Shown: positions 1-14,200 of the stretch, piece by piece
Numbering within the stretch: the first letter of the stretch is position 1
Layout of the letters: each line of letters starts with the position of its first letter
From: Lagopus muta
Taxonomy: Eukaryota; Chordata; Aves; Galliformes; Phasianidae
Length of the DNA: 64,000 nucleotides
Direction of reading: 5' to 3'
Assembly (NCBI RefSeq): GCF_023343835.1
Contig: NC_064440.1
Location: 35,843,537-35,907,536 of the forward strand
Notes under the pieces: generated by a model
The model's database searches: none
What the model was told of the DNA's origin: nothing
What the model saw: the letters and a program-made list of their open reading frames with translations, nothing else
Made by a program: the position numbers and the translations under genes

Positions 1-3000
1 ATGACACACTGTGGCCATAAGCACTCTGGAGATCTGTGGCTCTGCACTGTAAGACACAAAAAGTCAAATGGCAAATCCAGTGAGGTTCACGTTGCGTTTA
101 AGTCGTCCCTTTGCACAGTGCAGATGTCGAACTGCACCTACCAGGGACAGCTTTCTGACAGAAACAAGTAGCAGGAGCATTCAGCTGAAGAAGAAAACCC
201 CAGCTGACAAACCCCATGGCATTCAACACGCTGAAACCTAGGAGGAAGAGCCCTCGTTTGCTTCCTCACTAGTACAAAGAAAGCTGTTCTCATGACGTGT
301 GAACACTGGCCCTCTCACGGTCTCCTCCAATCCTTTCCACTCCAGAAGATCTTGGATAACTGAGGATGGAAAAGCTCGCCCAGAGCTGCAATCCGATTAT
401 GGTTTTATTTTAGAGTCCTGGTATATTTAGAGCAGAGCACCTTTGCACCAGCCATGTCTCAGGCCCACGGTTAACTAAACAGAAAAGAATAGGTAGCAGC
501 CCTTCAGCTATCAACTCTTCACTCCTTAGGAGCAGTCCACCCTCCAGCTGTGCCTGAGATCAGTACTGATGTCATGTGCTTTCACTGTGCAGAGAGCACA
601 GACAAGTAGCAAAGAAGACACTGAGCTAAGCATTGAAGAGGACTACTTGCAGGCACTGTTTAAATACCTTTCTCAGCTCAGCCTTATCAGCACATCCTGT
701 GGAATACCCACTTATTTACTGGTGAATAAACATTTCCATGCCTTTTCTCCACACAAATGTCCTATAGAAATACGAGAATCAGCGTCCTGCCAAACACCAG
801 CAGATGTTCTGGACCTGACAAGCCTGTAGGAGAATGCAGATAAAGTCTGTCCAGGCATATGTAAAATATAATTTGACAGGGGAACAAAGCAAGTCCAGCA
901 GTCAACCAGCCTGCAGACTAATCTATTCCCTCAGGAACCTCAGCCAAATAGGAACTGCCCTTTACAATCACCAGGCACAATTTATTTTAGTTGGTGACCT
1001 AGACAGAAAACCTGCTGCTTTTACCAATCCTTTGCTCTTGGTACTGCTGCTTCCAAAGGAAATGCTGTACTACAGAAAACACAGGCAAACCTGTCGCTGC
1101 CAAAGATGGCTTCTCCAGGTTCATCTCTGCTTTATACCTTCAGAAATACTTTGGCATACTAAATAAAAGCACCACCCAAAGACACCTGCCACAACAACGT
1201 CTGTAACCACAAAACCACATCTGCTTGCCAGAACTAATTCACTGCTCAGCAGGAAGCATTTACAAGCACCTATTAAGTTCCCTGAGCTTTCTCTCTCCCC
1301 CAGTACAAAAGCACCACTGTTTATTGTTGTCAGGCACTTAACCATATCTTCCCAAAGCATAATGCAGTAACATGGCTACAAAAGTGCACTTTACCTACTC
1401 ATGACATTGCAGCTGTCACCGTGAGCATGCAAGTGACTGCACAGTGCTAACACCACAGGAACACTGGATTTCAGCTCACCATTACAATGGTCCAGAATCC
1501 TATTAGCTAGAGTTCTTCCCATGGCTACACTGCAATCACACGTGCAGCTATGCTATAGCTTCTCCAGAAGCCTCTACATACACCTACTTTGCACACTCTG
1601 TGGCACTGAGGAGCCAGGATGGATACAAACCTGCCTCTTTTCCGAGCAGGAAGTTCTGTTTCCTTTAAAGGCAGCTCACAATAAGGACACACACATTTTT
1701 CAGGCCGCTGGCAGAACCCTGATGGCACACAGGCATCAAGTGATGGCAAGTGACACAATACTCAGTATTAGAAAACCATACCTTGTATACCTAAAAGCAT
1801 TCTCTGGCCTAAAAGGCTTAAAGCCAGCAACATAAAACATCCCAAGCTAAGTTCTCTGCTTATGTATGGAACTTGAGAAATGGCAGATGGACGCTAGCAG
1901 GAAAGAAAAAAGGCTCTCCTGAACACACCTTGGTATCAGCTTCAAATCTGAGATACAGTAACTGCTTGGGGACAACGTGAGTGAGCAGGTGGCATTCCTT
2001 CCTCTGCTCTCATGCCTGTATTACCCCAGACCTTCCACAGCAGTGGGTAGGGCACAGCACATGGGAGTGAGCCAGCAGGTGCATGGTGTGCTCACAGATT
2101 AGCCCATGCTTGTGAGAGCAGGGGAAAGGAGCAGCACTCCTGACTCATGCCATAGGCACACAGGCTGGGTGGGAGAGATGGCCACATGGGTACCTGCATC
2201 CAGCTCCAACTGCACTGACCTCCTCTGCTGATGAGCTCACACAGCAGGCACACAGGACAGCAACAGGTTATGTCCCCCTGTACCCTGTCTTTCCCTTTGT
2301 GCCATTTTCTTCTTGCCCACTCGCTCCAGACCTTCACAATGGCAGGGCAATGAGTTGCAGATCTCCTTCAGACCAACAGACTCATTGGCCATGCAGTGCC
2401 AGCATGCCCTGCCTGAAGTGAACCGTGGCCACTCCCTGGTGAACAGGCACAATCACTGCCAGGAAAGAAAAACAAAGAGCTTTCCAAGAAAAGCAGGTCT
2501 GCAAGAGGTGAGAAGGTGCAGTAAGAATGCTTCCAACCTACAAGAAAGCTGCTGCAAAGGAAAACTGACAAAGAAGAGTTGTTCCAGTGGAAGCATAAAG
2601 GACAAAAGGTGCTAAGGAAGCAGTTCCCAGCAGTGCCAGAAGTTCTGTGATGGATGGTTTATGAGATTTTTTGGGTCTCCGTGACAGAGGAGTTATAAAA
2701 ACACTGCTTACAATCACTTCAGGTGCTCCTATTTGATACCACACAGACATATCCAGAATGGATGTGCCTTTCCTTTGCTAATGGTGTGAAACAGAGCTGA
2801 AGAGTTGCTTTCCCTCATTTCTTCCCTCCTCTACAAGATGTCATTTCATCAGAGCAAAACAAACAGAAAAGAAACTGCAGCCCAACTTCAGTGGGGTCTG
2901 CAACAGTTTTAAGTACTTAAAGGAGCATTAACACAACTTAGGAATTATCAATCACTGCTTGCACAAGATTCTTCAGTAACAACTTCGAAATATATTTCTG

Positions 3001-4924
3001 TTGTAATGCCAAACACAATACCAGGCAATTTACTACACAGGTTATGTAGCACACCAATTGTAATTAATGAACTAAATGGAACGTATGACAGTGACAAACT
3101 ATTTCCTGGATAGATTGTTTACAAATGAAAATTGATTCCTTTTCGTCAAGATAAAAGAAATGGTGATACCTACCCCTTTTTAATGAAAGTAATGGTGGCT
3201 GAAGATTTAGTCATTAAAAATACGTTCTGCTACAACAAACTCTGAAGGAGCTGCAGTAATGTAACAGATCTAGCTGGGGACTTGTAAACAGGACAAGTGA
3301 AATGCAGTGTTTCGCTCACCTGCTGGCACATTAACACAGGTGGCACTACACCACCTACAGCTCCTTGTTTCAAAACATTACTTATTCCAAAACATTATTT
3401 ATTTTGCAATGCACACACGCAGTCAGACAATTCTGTCAGGAAGGGCACAGATAAAAACAGACTTAAGGCAGTGCAGCAGCAACATGGGAAATCCCTGGGA
3501 CGTTCCCAAGAGCCAACAGAATGATTTCTGTTCCTCTGACTCAGAGCCTGGAAGGGAGGAAAGCCATGGAAAGCATTCTCTGGAAGAACCCTCCAGCTTA
3601 CACACACGTTCTTAACCTTTTAGCAACTTATGCCTCAATCCCATGATCAAACTGCTCTCTATTAGGGCAAAGGAGAGAGGACTTGAGGGCAAGGCAGGAG
3701 ATAAAAGATGTGTTTTGCAACTGATTTATATGGGTGCGGCTCCCTGGACTGATTAGCTTGCTTACTATTTGCATTACCGAAGAAGTGAGAGGCCCTGATG
3801 GGGGTTTCCATATGCCAGGGCCCATACACGCGCAATTAAAAAGCCATCCTCACAATACCCATCAACTCCCCTTCGTCCAGATGTGTCAAGTGAGAGCTGA
3901 AGGTGGGAGAAGTGAAAGCATCCCTGCAGCAGAGAACACAGAGCAGCAGAGCCAAACCCTTGCTGCAGCCTAACAGGAACACGAGAGGGCAGCAGGTGCT
4001 GGTGTGTGTGATCTGGAGTGCACAGCACCATTAAAGCTTCCTTCCATCAAGAGGAACTAATATGGGCACAGGGCATCTGTGCAAGGCTCTTTCAGGTTCT
4101 TTCTTACTTGGTGTACATCTTCACAAGGAGTTAGAAGCTGCTCACCATTTCCTGGACAGTTTTGCTTTCACCAAACCTCTGAACACAAAACCACTATCTT
4201 GACAATGTTATTCTGAAGGCAAGCGTTAGCAGTAAAACTCAAACCATATTAACATTTAAATTAGCAGTTTGTTGCATTGTGAGAGCTCAGTAACATAGCC
4301 ACACGCTGCCAACAGAAGAAGTGATTTCTTATTATCTGCAATGACAGGTCTTGTAAAGGAAACCCTCTCATCATCGCCCGGGGTTCAATGAAAAATTAAC
4401 TCCTCAGCAATGCTATTTGTTCTTTTCCACAGTTACAAAGCGCAATTTTCATACAATATCTTAATACAGCACTCTTTGTGTGCTTTCTTTTAACTCCCTC
4501 CTACACTCCACAATTAACAATAATCCTTTCTTAATACCTGTACCAGTGTGAAGCTACAGGAAAAACAGTAACTTAAAAGTATTTTCTCCTTTCAAAGGAA
4601 ATCTGATTTCCATAGCTTCATGGGATGTAAGCCACCAGATGCATCTTTTAACTACTACATACAGAAAACTCTTCTGAGATGCTTAAAGGGCACTCAAATC
4701 TTGACTTATTTCTCTTAGATAACACTCAAAGCTGCTTTTCTGCGATACACCTTCAGCCCTTGGTAGAAAAGCCAGACAAAAGGCACAACAGTATTGCTGG
4801 TATTAGGAGACAATTGAAGTAACAGCACAAACGAGTAAAAGAGATGTACAGGATTCTTTTTCACAGAATAAATCAATTTAACTTACTATTCCAGTGCCTG
4901 TATCACAGTCAAGACTGAAATTCT

Positions 4925-5475
4925 AAGCACAACAAGAGGAAGAGTGGGGCATGCTGCTGGCACCCAGGTGGGAGCAGCTCTGCAGGAATGGGAATGGTGG
5001 GCACCAAGCTGCACAGGAGCCAGCAGAGTGCCCTTGAGACAAAGACTGATGGTGTCCTGAGTGCACTGAGCCAAGTGCTGGCAGCAGGACAAGGGAGGGG
5101 ATGCTTCCCTTCTGCTCTGCCACACCTGGAGTGCTGGGTTCAGTTCTGCCCACCAGGACAAGAGGGACCTGGGCAGACTTGAGGGAGTCCAGCCAAGGTG
5201 CAGAAAGGACCGAGCAACTCTCCTATGAGGAAAAGCAGTAAGAAATCTGGGACTGTTCAGCGTGGAGAAGGGGAGGAGGCTCAGAGGGATTTCATCAATG
5301 TATTTAAAAAAACAAACCAAAAAAACCCACAACACCAAAGAGAGGATACAGAGGTTATGGGGTCTCCTCCTTGCAGATCTCTGAAAGCCACCTACTGTGG
5401 GTGCCCCTACTGGAGCAGAAGTGCCAGAGTGAGCCAGAGGTCTCTTCTGTATTTCTATGAAATTCAGAGAAAAGT
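4925..5475 (+). mobile_element. CR1: CR1 LINE fragment
   Basis: Degraded 3' half of a CR1 non-LTR retrotransposon in plus orientation. It keeps the phrases for 'cacacctggagtgctgggttcag', the rrr 'gtgcagaaaggaccgag' stretch and a GGAGAAGGGGAGGAGGCTCAG block typical of the end of CR1 ORF2. An A-rich insertion interrupts it near 5310-5340, and the tail after that is poorly conserved. Boundaries are approximate. Confidence 0.7.
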
Positions 5476-6649
5476 GTTCAACTATATGCTTCTTTAAAAC
5501 CCTGCATTTCCACCAACCTGTGAGAGAGAACCTGAAACTAACACAACTGTGTAATCGTTAAGCTTTGCTTTAAAAATGCAGCAACTATACTGAACTTGCT
5601 ACCCCATGCACGCAGTCTGATGTTATTCTGTAAAATGAGAAGCTTATCTCACTTCAGTCAAGGCTAAACCTATTAATACTCTTCCAAGTGTAGATTTTTT
5701 TTTTAATGTGGGATTATCCAGGGAACATTTTGTTCATCAACATGACTCAAGAGTGGCAGTCCTAATGCTTCATCTGCAATGCATGTAGACTGACTTGCTT
5801 ACATGCATGTCAATGATTTGATTCATATCCCTTCAAGTTTGAGGGCTAGGTCTCCCTTCAACATTGCTCTGCAGACATATGCAACCTTACCAGTAGCACT
5901 CCACAATTAAATTGGAACAGAGATCATCATGGAGTACTTGCAAAGAATTCCTTTAATCAAATTTGACTTTATTTCAGTAAGAAGCTTTCCACTGTCTGAT
6001 TTTGATTTCTTCACACCCAATTAAACAGACATCTTTAAGAAAAAAAAACAACAAAAAAACACTACCCTTGAACTACTACATGTTACAATTTTGCTTGTTA
6101 TTACACAGAACAAAGGAAAAAAACCTGCAAATTAAGAATAAAGCTCTGGTTTAGGATTATTTTCTGGAAATCAGGCAGAAAGAGCACAAAAGCACTTATC
6201 TTCCACACAGTCTTCCAAGTTTGGCTGTTTCCTTTTTACCCTACAGCCAGCTTCTTGACTGCTGTGAAGATACTAAAAAGCAGACAGCTGAAAAACTACT
6301 TTCAGAAAAACACTCTAAACACAGCCAATCTAAACAGCACCACACCTAAATCTCACTACAAGGTTGCCCTGTCAACAAGCTCTGATGAAGAACACCGTGC
6401 TGCCAGAGCAGCAGTGACACCACCATGTCAAGTGCATAAATAGTGTTTTAAAACTGCATGCCTGTCTGTACACAGTGCTTAGCCAGCTCGCAAAATACAT
6501 TTCCAATAGTAGGAACCACAGGTCACAGTAATTGGGAAATGCCTGGAGAAACTGGCTGCTTGTGGCCTGGACAGATGTGCTCATTGCCAGGTAAAGAACT
6601 ATCCAGATGGCCAGGCCCAAAAAGATGCTGCCAGCAGAGTTTGGTAGTC

Positions 6650-7376
6650 AATCATAATTAGTGTTCCCTCATCAGTGATACAGATGATGGAATCAAGTGA
6701 ACCTTCTACAAGTTTGAAGAAGACACCAAGCTGCAAGAGCATCAATCTGCTTGAGGGCAGGAGGGATCTGCAGAGTGACGTGCATAGGCTGATTAACCAT
6801 CTGAGTCCAACTGCATGGCAGCCAACAAAGCTAAATGCTAGGTGCTGCACATGGGTCACAACAACCCCATGCAGCAGCATAGGCTTGGAAAAACTATCTG
6901 GAAAGTAGCTCAGCAGAAAAGAACCTGAAGGTGCTGACAATCACCTGAATGAGCCAGCAGCACAGCCAGGTGGCCAAGAAGGCCAACAGCACCCTGGTTT
7001 GCATCAGCAAACAGCAGCACCGGGAAACAAGAAGCCTAGAGAAGGCTGTGAGGTGACCTGATGGCAGCCTTTCAGTATCTAAAATGGAGCTAATGAAAGG
7101 AGGACAGATTCCTTAGCAGGGTCTGTGGCAATAGGACAAGAGGAAATGGTTTCAGTGGTTACAAGCTCAAACAGGGTACATCTAGGTTAGATATAAGGGA
7201 AAAATCTTCTACAGTGAGGATAGTGAGGCACTGGAACAGGCTGCCTAATCATTTGGATGATGCCCTGTCCCTGGAGACTTTCAAGGCAAGGCTGGACCAG
7301 GCCCTGGGCAACCTGATGCAGGGGAGCTGGACTAGATGGCCTTCAGATGTTCTTCCAACTATAAGGATTCTGTGAT
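6650..7376 (+). mobile_element. CR1: CR1 LINE fragment
   Basis: Plus-strand CR1 3' region covering the end of the reverse transcriptase frame and the 3' UTR. The frame is broken by several stops and shifts. The 3' end at about 7376 carries the usual CR1 ending, with 'ctggactagatggcc' followed by a decayed 'attctgtga' repeat. It is followed directly by a second CR1 copy. Confidence 0.8.
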
Positions 7377-7897
7377 TGTCCCCTTTTACACAGCACCGGT
7401 GAGACAACACCCTAAATATTGTGCTCTGCTTTAGGCCTCTTATTACAAAGAGGACACTGAGGTTCAGAGAAGAGCAACAAAATTGGTGAAGAGACTAGAA
7501 AACAAGACACGAGGAGCCAGTTGAGGGAAGTAGGATTGTTCAGACTGGAGAAAGGGAGGCTGAGGGAAGATCTCACTGCACTACAACTATCTGAAAGCCA
7601 GTTACAGTGAGGTGGCTGGCTGTTTCTTCAGGACACCAGTGGCAGGACACGAGGAAATGGCTTCAAGTTGCACCATGAGAGGTTTAGACTGGATATCAGA
7701 AAGAATTTCTTCAGTGAAAGGGTGGTCACACACCGGAAGGGGCTGCCCAGAGTGGTGATGGAGGCCCCCTCCCTGGAGGCATTTAAGAGACATGTGGCTG
7801 TGGCCTGAGGGACATGGTTTAGTGGTGGACTTGATAATGTTAATTAATGGCTGGACACGATCTTGAAGGTCTTTTCCAACCTAAATGTTCTATGATT
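7377..7897 (+). mobile_element. CR1: CR1 LINE fragment
   Basis: Second plus-strand CR1 copy, abutting the end of the previous one. It runs from the late reverse transcriptase region through 'gaaagggtggtcacacac', 'aggcatttaagagacatgtgg' and ends in 'tctatgattctt'. Frame broken. The head-to-tail contact suggests insertion of one CR1 at the end of another. Confidence 0.8.
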
Positions 7898-8117
7898 CTT
7901 GTACTTCATTAATAGAAAGGGATGTTTGCCTGAAGTCTCTCCTCCAACTGGTTAGCAGCAACAGAACTCCGCACTCATTTTACAACAGCAACAGTATTAA
8001 AAAAGTCTACTGTCACATGAAGCACAGTGCAAATATAAATATACCTTAGAAAAGGTCAAGGCTTTAACGATTCCCAGAAATCCAGTGCTAAACCATACTG
8101 GAAGATATCATACTTAC

Positions 8118-8203
8118 AAAAGTCTCAAATGATGGAAGGAAACATCATCTTGTTCCAGCCATGGGCCCTTGTCAAATTTCAAGTACTCAATGTCTTCAAT
8201 TAC
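8118..8203 (-). CDS. NDUFA10: NDUFA10 exon 8
   Basis: Acceptor tttcag, donor GTAAGT, phase 0 to 2. Encodes [20 protein letters not shown] and then SFHHLRL, matching [16 protein letters not shown] of the family. The next exon should start in phase 2 and was not found to the left. Confidence 0.93.
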
Positions 8204-11200
8204 CTGAAATCAGAGGAAAAAATCATATTAACAGGTGGTCTGATGAGAATGTCAAAGCAGCCCCCTCCAGGCAATGAAGTAACTGAAATATACTCTTATG
8301 CAGTAAAAAGGTCTCCCTGGTAAAACTGTATGAACAACACAGACATTTTAAGCTAACGTATGATCTCCGAGTCACATTTCTGGAGGTAGCAGCCCTGCTG
8401 TGAGCACTGCACAGACACACAGTGACCAGCACTACAGTGCCTGCTGGCCTAAGCCTTGGCTGGGATTAAGTAGGCTGGAGAGGTGTTATGTTTCCAAGTT
8501 CTTACACTATCTACAACTTTCTTCTTCAACCTGGTGTTGAGACTGAAAGGGAAAAAACACAAGCTCACTCCAAAGGCAAATCAAAGAGAGAATGAAAAGG
8601 AGTCTAAATTTAACCCTTTCTGTTGCAAGTAAAATCATCATGCTTAGTGCTGCATAGGAGGGCTGTTTTCTTTCAAAAAGGAGAAGTAGTCTACTGACTG
8701 AGAAAAGCTGAAGTGCAATGAAACTGTTCCTTGATGTTGCTGGGCACGGTTCACAAGACAGAAATGGGGGCACACTCCAGGCTGGAATAGAGTAGCTCTT
8801 GAATTAGCAGAAGTCCAAAGATTTTGGATTTGATCAGATGTGAAAACCTATCCATGCTCACACGCATCCAGAGCAGAAAGGAAGGGCAAAAGTCTCCATT
8901 TGACACCAAGAACCGTTCAAACAAGTAACACCTCAGCAAATCACCCTGCTAGCATCACCAGAATTTCCAATCCCATATTTGAGCTTCATTTACAATCTTG
9001 TTCCATCAGAAAACGGATCTTTGCTGGTCCATTGGGCAATTGTTTAACACAAGCCTGAGGTTATCACACATGACCTACTTGCTAAAAGGAAACCCAAACC
9101 AGTGTCAGGGCAATGCACTTAAGACAAAACCTCAGAGCAACGTGGGAAAGAATAGATCATGGCAACTCCTACCATTTCACAGATGCCTCTTGTAGAAGGA
9201 AAGGATAAAAGCTATTGAGGTCAGGACTGAAACCCTCATGACATATTGTTGATCCACTGACAACAAAGCAAGCAGATGCCAGTAATAAGGTGATAAAATA
9301 ATCAGAAAAGCTTTTATCCTTTACTGCACATCAAATCCATAGTAACCTATTCCCTACAATCACAGTGAACACTAAGTCCCTTTTATTACCACCTGAAGGG
9401 TAATAGAAACACACTACTACAAAGGAGTCCCAACTAAAAAGGTTGGCTCTGGCACTATTACATTTTTATGGCAAGAAGTAGCAGCTTAGAGATAGGAGTA
9501 ACTGAACCATCATTTAACTGAAGCCTTCACATTTGCTGAACACTAAATTAGCTGATTGAAGACTTGAAAAATACGGTTAATATGTGACAGCATCAAAGTG
9601 TATTTAAAATTGCAAGCAAGATGCTGTTCAACCATCTTTTATCTTTTACAAATAATTAAGTTCTTAAGTGAGATATCAGAGCTAAGAGCATGGGAGGCCT
9701 ACTTCTTGTGTTAAATAAATTCACCTGTTGACGGAAAAACAACACGTTTCAGGCCTCAAAAACACTGCAGAAAGCTGCACCACAGACATCTAGATGAGTT
9801 TTCAAAATTACACTCGGAAACTGCTTGTTCCTACCAAACTGCCTGACACAGTACAATTATCATTTTTACAAAAGAAAAAGATGAATGTTAGTTCAAATGT
9901 CCATTATTCTTAATTTAGAAGTTAAACTTCCAACATACTTCCCATTAGATATGCAAAAGCAATTACTCCCCTACTCCACAGCAGAGCTTGCCCCACTGCT
10001 GCTGATGACAGGATTAATAATAGAGCTGCTGACAAAAGGGCTCAGACCACGTCGAGGGGAAAAAAGAAATTAATGCCCAAATTAGTTTTGCACACTTATT
10101 ACCACATCAGAAATCTTCACCAGCAGCTCATTAATAATGGCATCGGCCCTGCTCCTCCAACCAGGCCAGAAGAACAGCTTTTTAATTCACAAGGAATGCA
10201 TCGGCACCTCCTGGGAATTAGTAGCAAATACATGATTTAGGCCTGACTAAGCAGCACAACACATAACAACGGCCAGGAGAGATCAGGTCTTAATATGCCA
10301 CTGAGCTTGGTAGGATTCAGAAAAAACGGTTTTCAATAATGAGACTCCTTCCCATAATCTTTGCAATTAAGCCAATACAAACAGCTTACAATTTCTAAGC
10401 TGGTTTCACGGCGATCTGGTGAGTTCTGCTGTTAGAAGAACTCCAGCGAGAGCAGAAGGCAACGCAGGTATGGGACAAAGGATGGTCTGTCAGCCAGATC
10501 AGGCTTCTCCTTAAGCAAAATGCAGGGTGCAAGGAGCAATGCAGGATCCAACCCCAGGAACTCTTGCAGGAAGAAGCTCAGCACACAAACAGCAGCTGCA
10601 ACCAAAAACTTCATGCCATCTAGCTCGGAATCCTTGCAATTCCACACTGGCAAAGGACGTGGTACAGAGCTGCTCTGCCATCAGCCTCCCACCTAGATAA
10701 TTTCCTCCAGTTTACATAAGGTGGGGTCACCGAATAAAATCAATGCATAATACAAAACACTGTGTACAGAGGAATTGGAACTGGTCCAGTCCTGCTTGTA
10801 AGTCATAACCCTTCTATATCCACTGTTTTTTTAAAAAGGGGAAATAAAACAGAAATTATTTTAATTCAAAAAGCCAACTTTTTACTATTTTGTTCTCATG
10901 TAAATGTGGTTTGAAATATCCTAACCAAGATCACTTGAGCACTTACAAATTCTTTAATTGTTACAACCAACCTTAATTACAATATGAAGCCCCAACTGAT
11001 CTTTTTAAAAGACACTTCAGAAATAGAAGTTCTTTCTAAGTTGCACGTTTTCTACAAGCAATTCAAACACTATTACACTATAAAGTCATACAAAATTAAG
11101 TCCCCAAAATGCACAGTAAAGAATTTGTAGCTGGAAGCTGGCTAACAGTTAAGTATTAGCTCTATTAGCAGGATATAGCTGCCTACACACAAAAAACCTT

Positions 11201-14200
11201 TAAGCAAAAACCGATTCCCTTCTGTTATCCCTTATTTACAAACACCAGTCTTTTCACTTCAAAGGTAAACTGAACCCAGGCATAAGGGAATCAATGTCAT
11301 TCTTTTGAATGGAAAAAAATCCTAGTTTCTGTAACTAATATCTAACAATGAGAATATGATCCCATCTTGGACTTGGACTTCAATAATCTGTCCTCTATCC
11401 CAGATTTGTCCAACTAAATTAAGAAAAGGATCATCAGTGTGCACTCTCGTTACGCTCAGCCACGACGCAAATTTGCTGAGCTCCATAGAGTTGACTTGAG
11501 CAATAAGACCTTTAGACAGACTTCAAACTCTGATCTGCAGGATTAAAATAAAACCTCTAGCAATGACTTTTCTAGGAAGTCTGGGGAGGAGACAAATGGC
11601 TTCATCCTGACCACTTCAAAACACGTTCAGGAAGAACAGAAGGAAACAAGCTCTCATTTCTTCCAACACCTCCACGCTCCTTGAAACGCAGCTCTCAACT
11701 CCTACTATCCTTTCTGATATCCTGAAAAGCTAACAATAATTGCTCAAATACTCTTATCCACGTGCTGACCTCTTCTTTTTCATTCATTTCACCCTTTTCC
11801 TGTCTAATTTCGTCCCTCAAGAAATAATTTTAAAATTTCAGGACTAAGAAAAAATAGGAACATTTAGTCCCTTCAATCATCTTCTCTTCCTGAAAGCAGT
11901 GCAGAAGGAATTACATCAGAACTGTCCACCTGTAATGATCACAGGTAGCTATCTGCGTAAGTGAAGTCAAATCTCACAACAAAGGCAAAGAAAGGCCTTT
12001 GGTATTTAAAAATTATAAAGATGTTCCATTTTCAGAAACTTCCCTTTTTGCAGTACTCCAAAAACAGCTATTTTATATGACTAACGGCACTTCAAGGATT
12101 TTAGGGACTGCAAAGTCCATACCAACATTCCCAGCTTTACAAAACCTTTATGCATGGAAACACAAGGCTCTCAGCTGAATGCTACTGTAATGCACACTGC
12201 ACAAGTAGAATCTACTCTGAGCTTCCAAACAAAGTCAGCCCCTGGAGAGTAAAGTTTACTGCAGGATTCAACTGAACAAAATCACTGGCTCCAACTGCAT
12301 GTACTGCACTCACAGAGCCAAGAGATTTTCCATCCGCTTGCTCATAGGATTAAGCTTTGCCATCTGGCTCAAGGAGAAAAAATGCAAGTCAGTAACAATA
12401 ACATTATGCTTCTTTGTGAAAAAGTAATGCTGTCACTATATGCTCCAGCATGGGTGGATATGAGTGTCAGAGCTCTACCAACTGAACAGAGCCCCTTTGA
12501 CAGAAGTCAAGTCTAACTTGCTCTTATCTACAGACCTAACAAAAAGCCTCTCTTACTACTCCTCATTTCACAGCTGTAGCCTGGCCACAGCAGCATAACA
12601 TACTTGATGCCCTATGGGAGCTATCACTCCCAACCATTACCAGTTCTCTCTGAAAACCTGAAAACACACAATTCGGGATCTCCAAGTTTCACTGCTGCTG
12701 TGGAGAGTCTTCCACAGCTGTGGTGGGCTGATCCCAGCTGGCAGCTAAGCCCCCACCCAGCTGCTCACTGCTCGGCAGTGGGAAGTGAAGTGGGAGAGCA
12801 AGAGAATTAGAAGGACAAAAGCAAGAACAGCTAATAAGTCGAGACAAAGACAGTTTAATAGACAAGAAGGAAGAGAAAAAGCAAAAACAAGCAAGCAGTG
12901 ATGCCGAGGCAATCACTCACTAGCTCACAGTAGCAGATGGATGCCCTGTTAGTCCTCAAGCAAAGGCTATTTTGGAAGTCCCTCCATGGCAGTGTGTGAT
13001 GTTACAAGGTACAGAATACCCCTTTGGTCAGTTTGGGTCAGCTGTCACAGCTGGAATGAAGGATTACTTCCATCCCAGCTGGACCAGTACATCCATAAGT
13101 GAGGAAAGCAGTATAGCAGGTTACCTCCTTCAAAATGTTCAAATATGCTCAGCACGGGTACAAGCAGTCAGATACCTCTCTCACTGCAAATGCCAATGTT
13201 GGCAGTGACAATCTTAATTAAAGCTTGCAAGAGGGGTCAAGGACAACAGAAAGGCCTTCTTCAAATCCACTGCAGATAAAACTAACACTAAAGGCAATGC
13301 AGGCCCACTGATGAATGAGGTGGGTGCCCTGGTGACAGAAGACACAGAGAAGGCAGAGTTACTAAATGCCTTCTTTGTCTGTCTATACTGCTACAGGCTG
13401 TCCTGAGGAGCCTGGAAGAGTTTGCCTTGGATGATGAGGACTGTGTTATGGAACAGTTAAGCAATCTGGACATCCATAAGTCCACAGGACCTGATGGACC
13501 TGATGGTGCTGAGGGGGCTGGTGGAAATCACTGTAAGGCCACTCTCCAAGATCTTTGCTAAGTTGAGACCCTTACTGCTACTCCAGAGTGCAAATAAACT
13601 TTGAGGGATTCACTTCCATCCCAGACAATGAAACACAACCACTACAGTCTGTACAGAATTACATAAAGCCAATCACTGTTTTCAGAGGGGATCGCAGCTA
13701 CAGAGGCAAATTTCAAAAGAAGAAAGAAAGTTTCTACTTCCCCACTATTATTTTCCACAAGCAAGAACATCTGTTGAAATAAGGCAAGTGTTAATGTGTC
13801 ATGCAAAACACTTCGGAGAAGGTGATACAGTAGAGACACCACACGCTAGTCAATACAGATAAATAACCCAGGGTTACCAGCTTTGCAACAGCTCTGATTA
13901 TCAAGTTGTTTTCTCAGAGCTGATCATCACTGGCTTATTGCAAACAACAGCTATTTTACTGCAAAGGAACCTGTGTACCAATCTGGATCATAAGAAGCTG
14001 TTTAGTGGCAAAAGCCAACAGAATAGAAGACTTATGACAATAGAAGACTAAGACAATAGAAGACTTTATGCTTGTAGGAAGAATCTCAGCTGGCTGCTGA
14101 GTGTGACTTACTTCTTGGTTCATGCCTTTAGTTCCCAAATTAAGCTATAAAGAACCTTACCTATCCCACCAGCCACAACACTTCAAAGAGTGATACCAAA

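Larger units (their letters stand above)
1..8117. other. NDUFA10 intron 8 (part), no exon recognised
   Basis: This stretch follows NDUFA10 exon 8 in the direction of transcription (minus strand). I looked on the minus strand for the missing C-terminal part of the protein, including the conserved DKWIW-type end, and found no convincing exon. The short open frames here have no recognisable protein. The recognised content is three plus-strand CR1 fragments (about 4925-5475, 6650-7376, 7377-7897). The rest is AT-rich unique-looking sequence. Confidence 0.6.

Noticed and set aside
12690-13110. Complete endogenous retrovirus
   Set aside because: Only one LTR-like segment is visible; no second LTR, primer-binding site or viral gene frame was found nearby.
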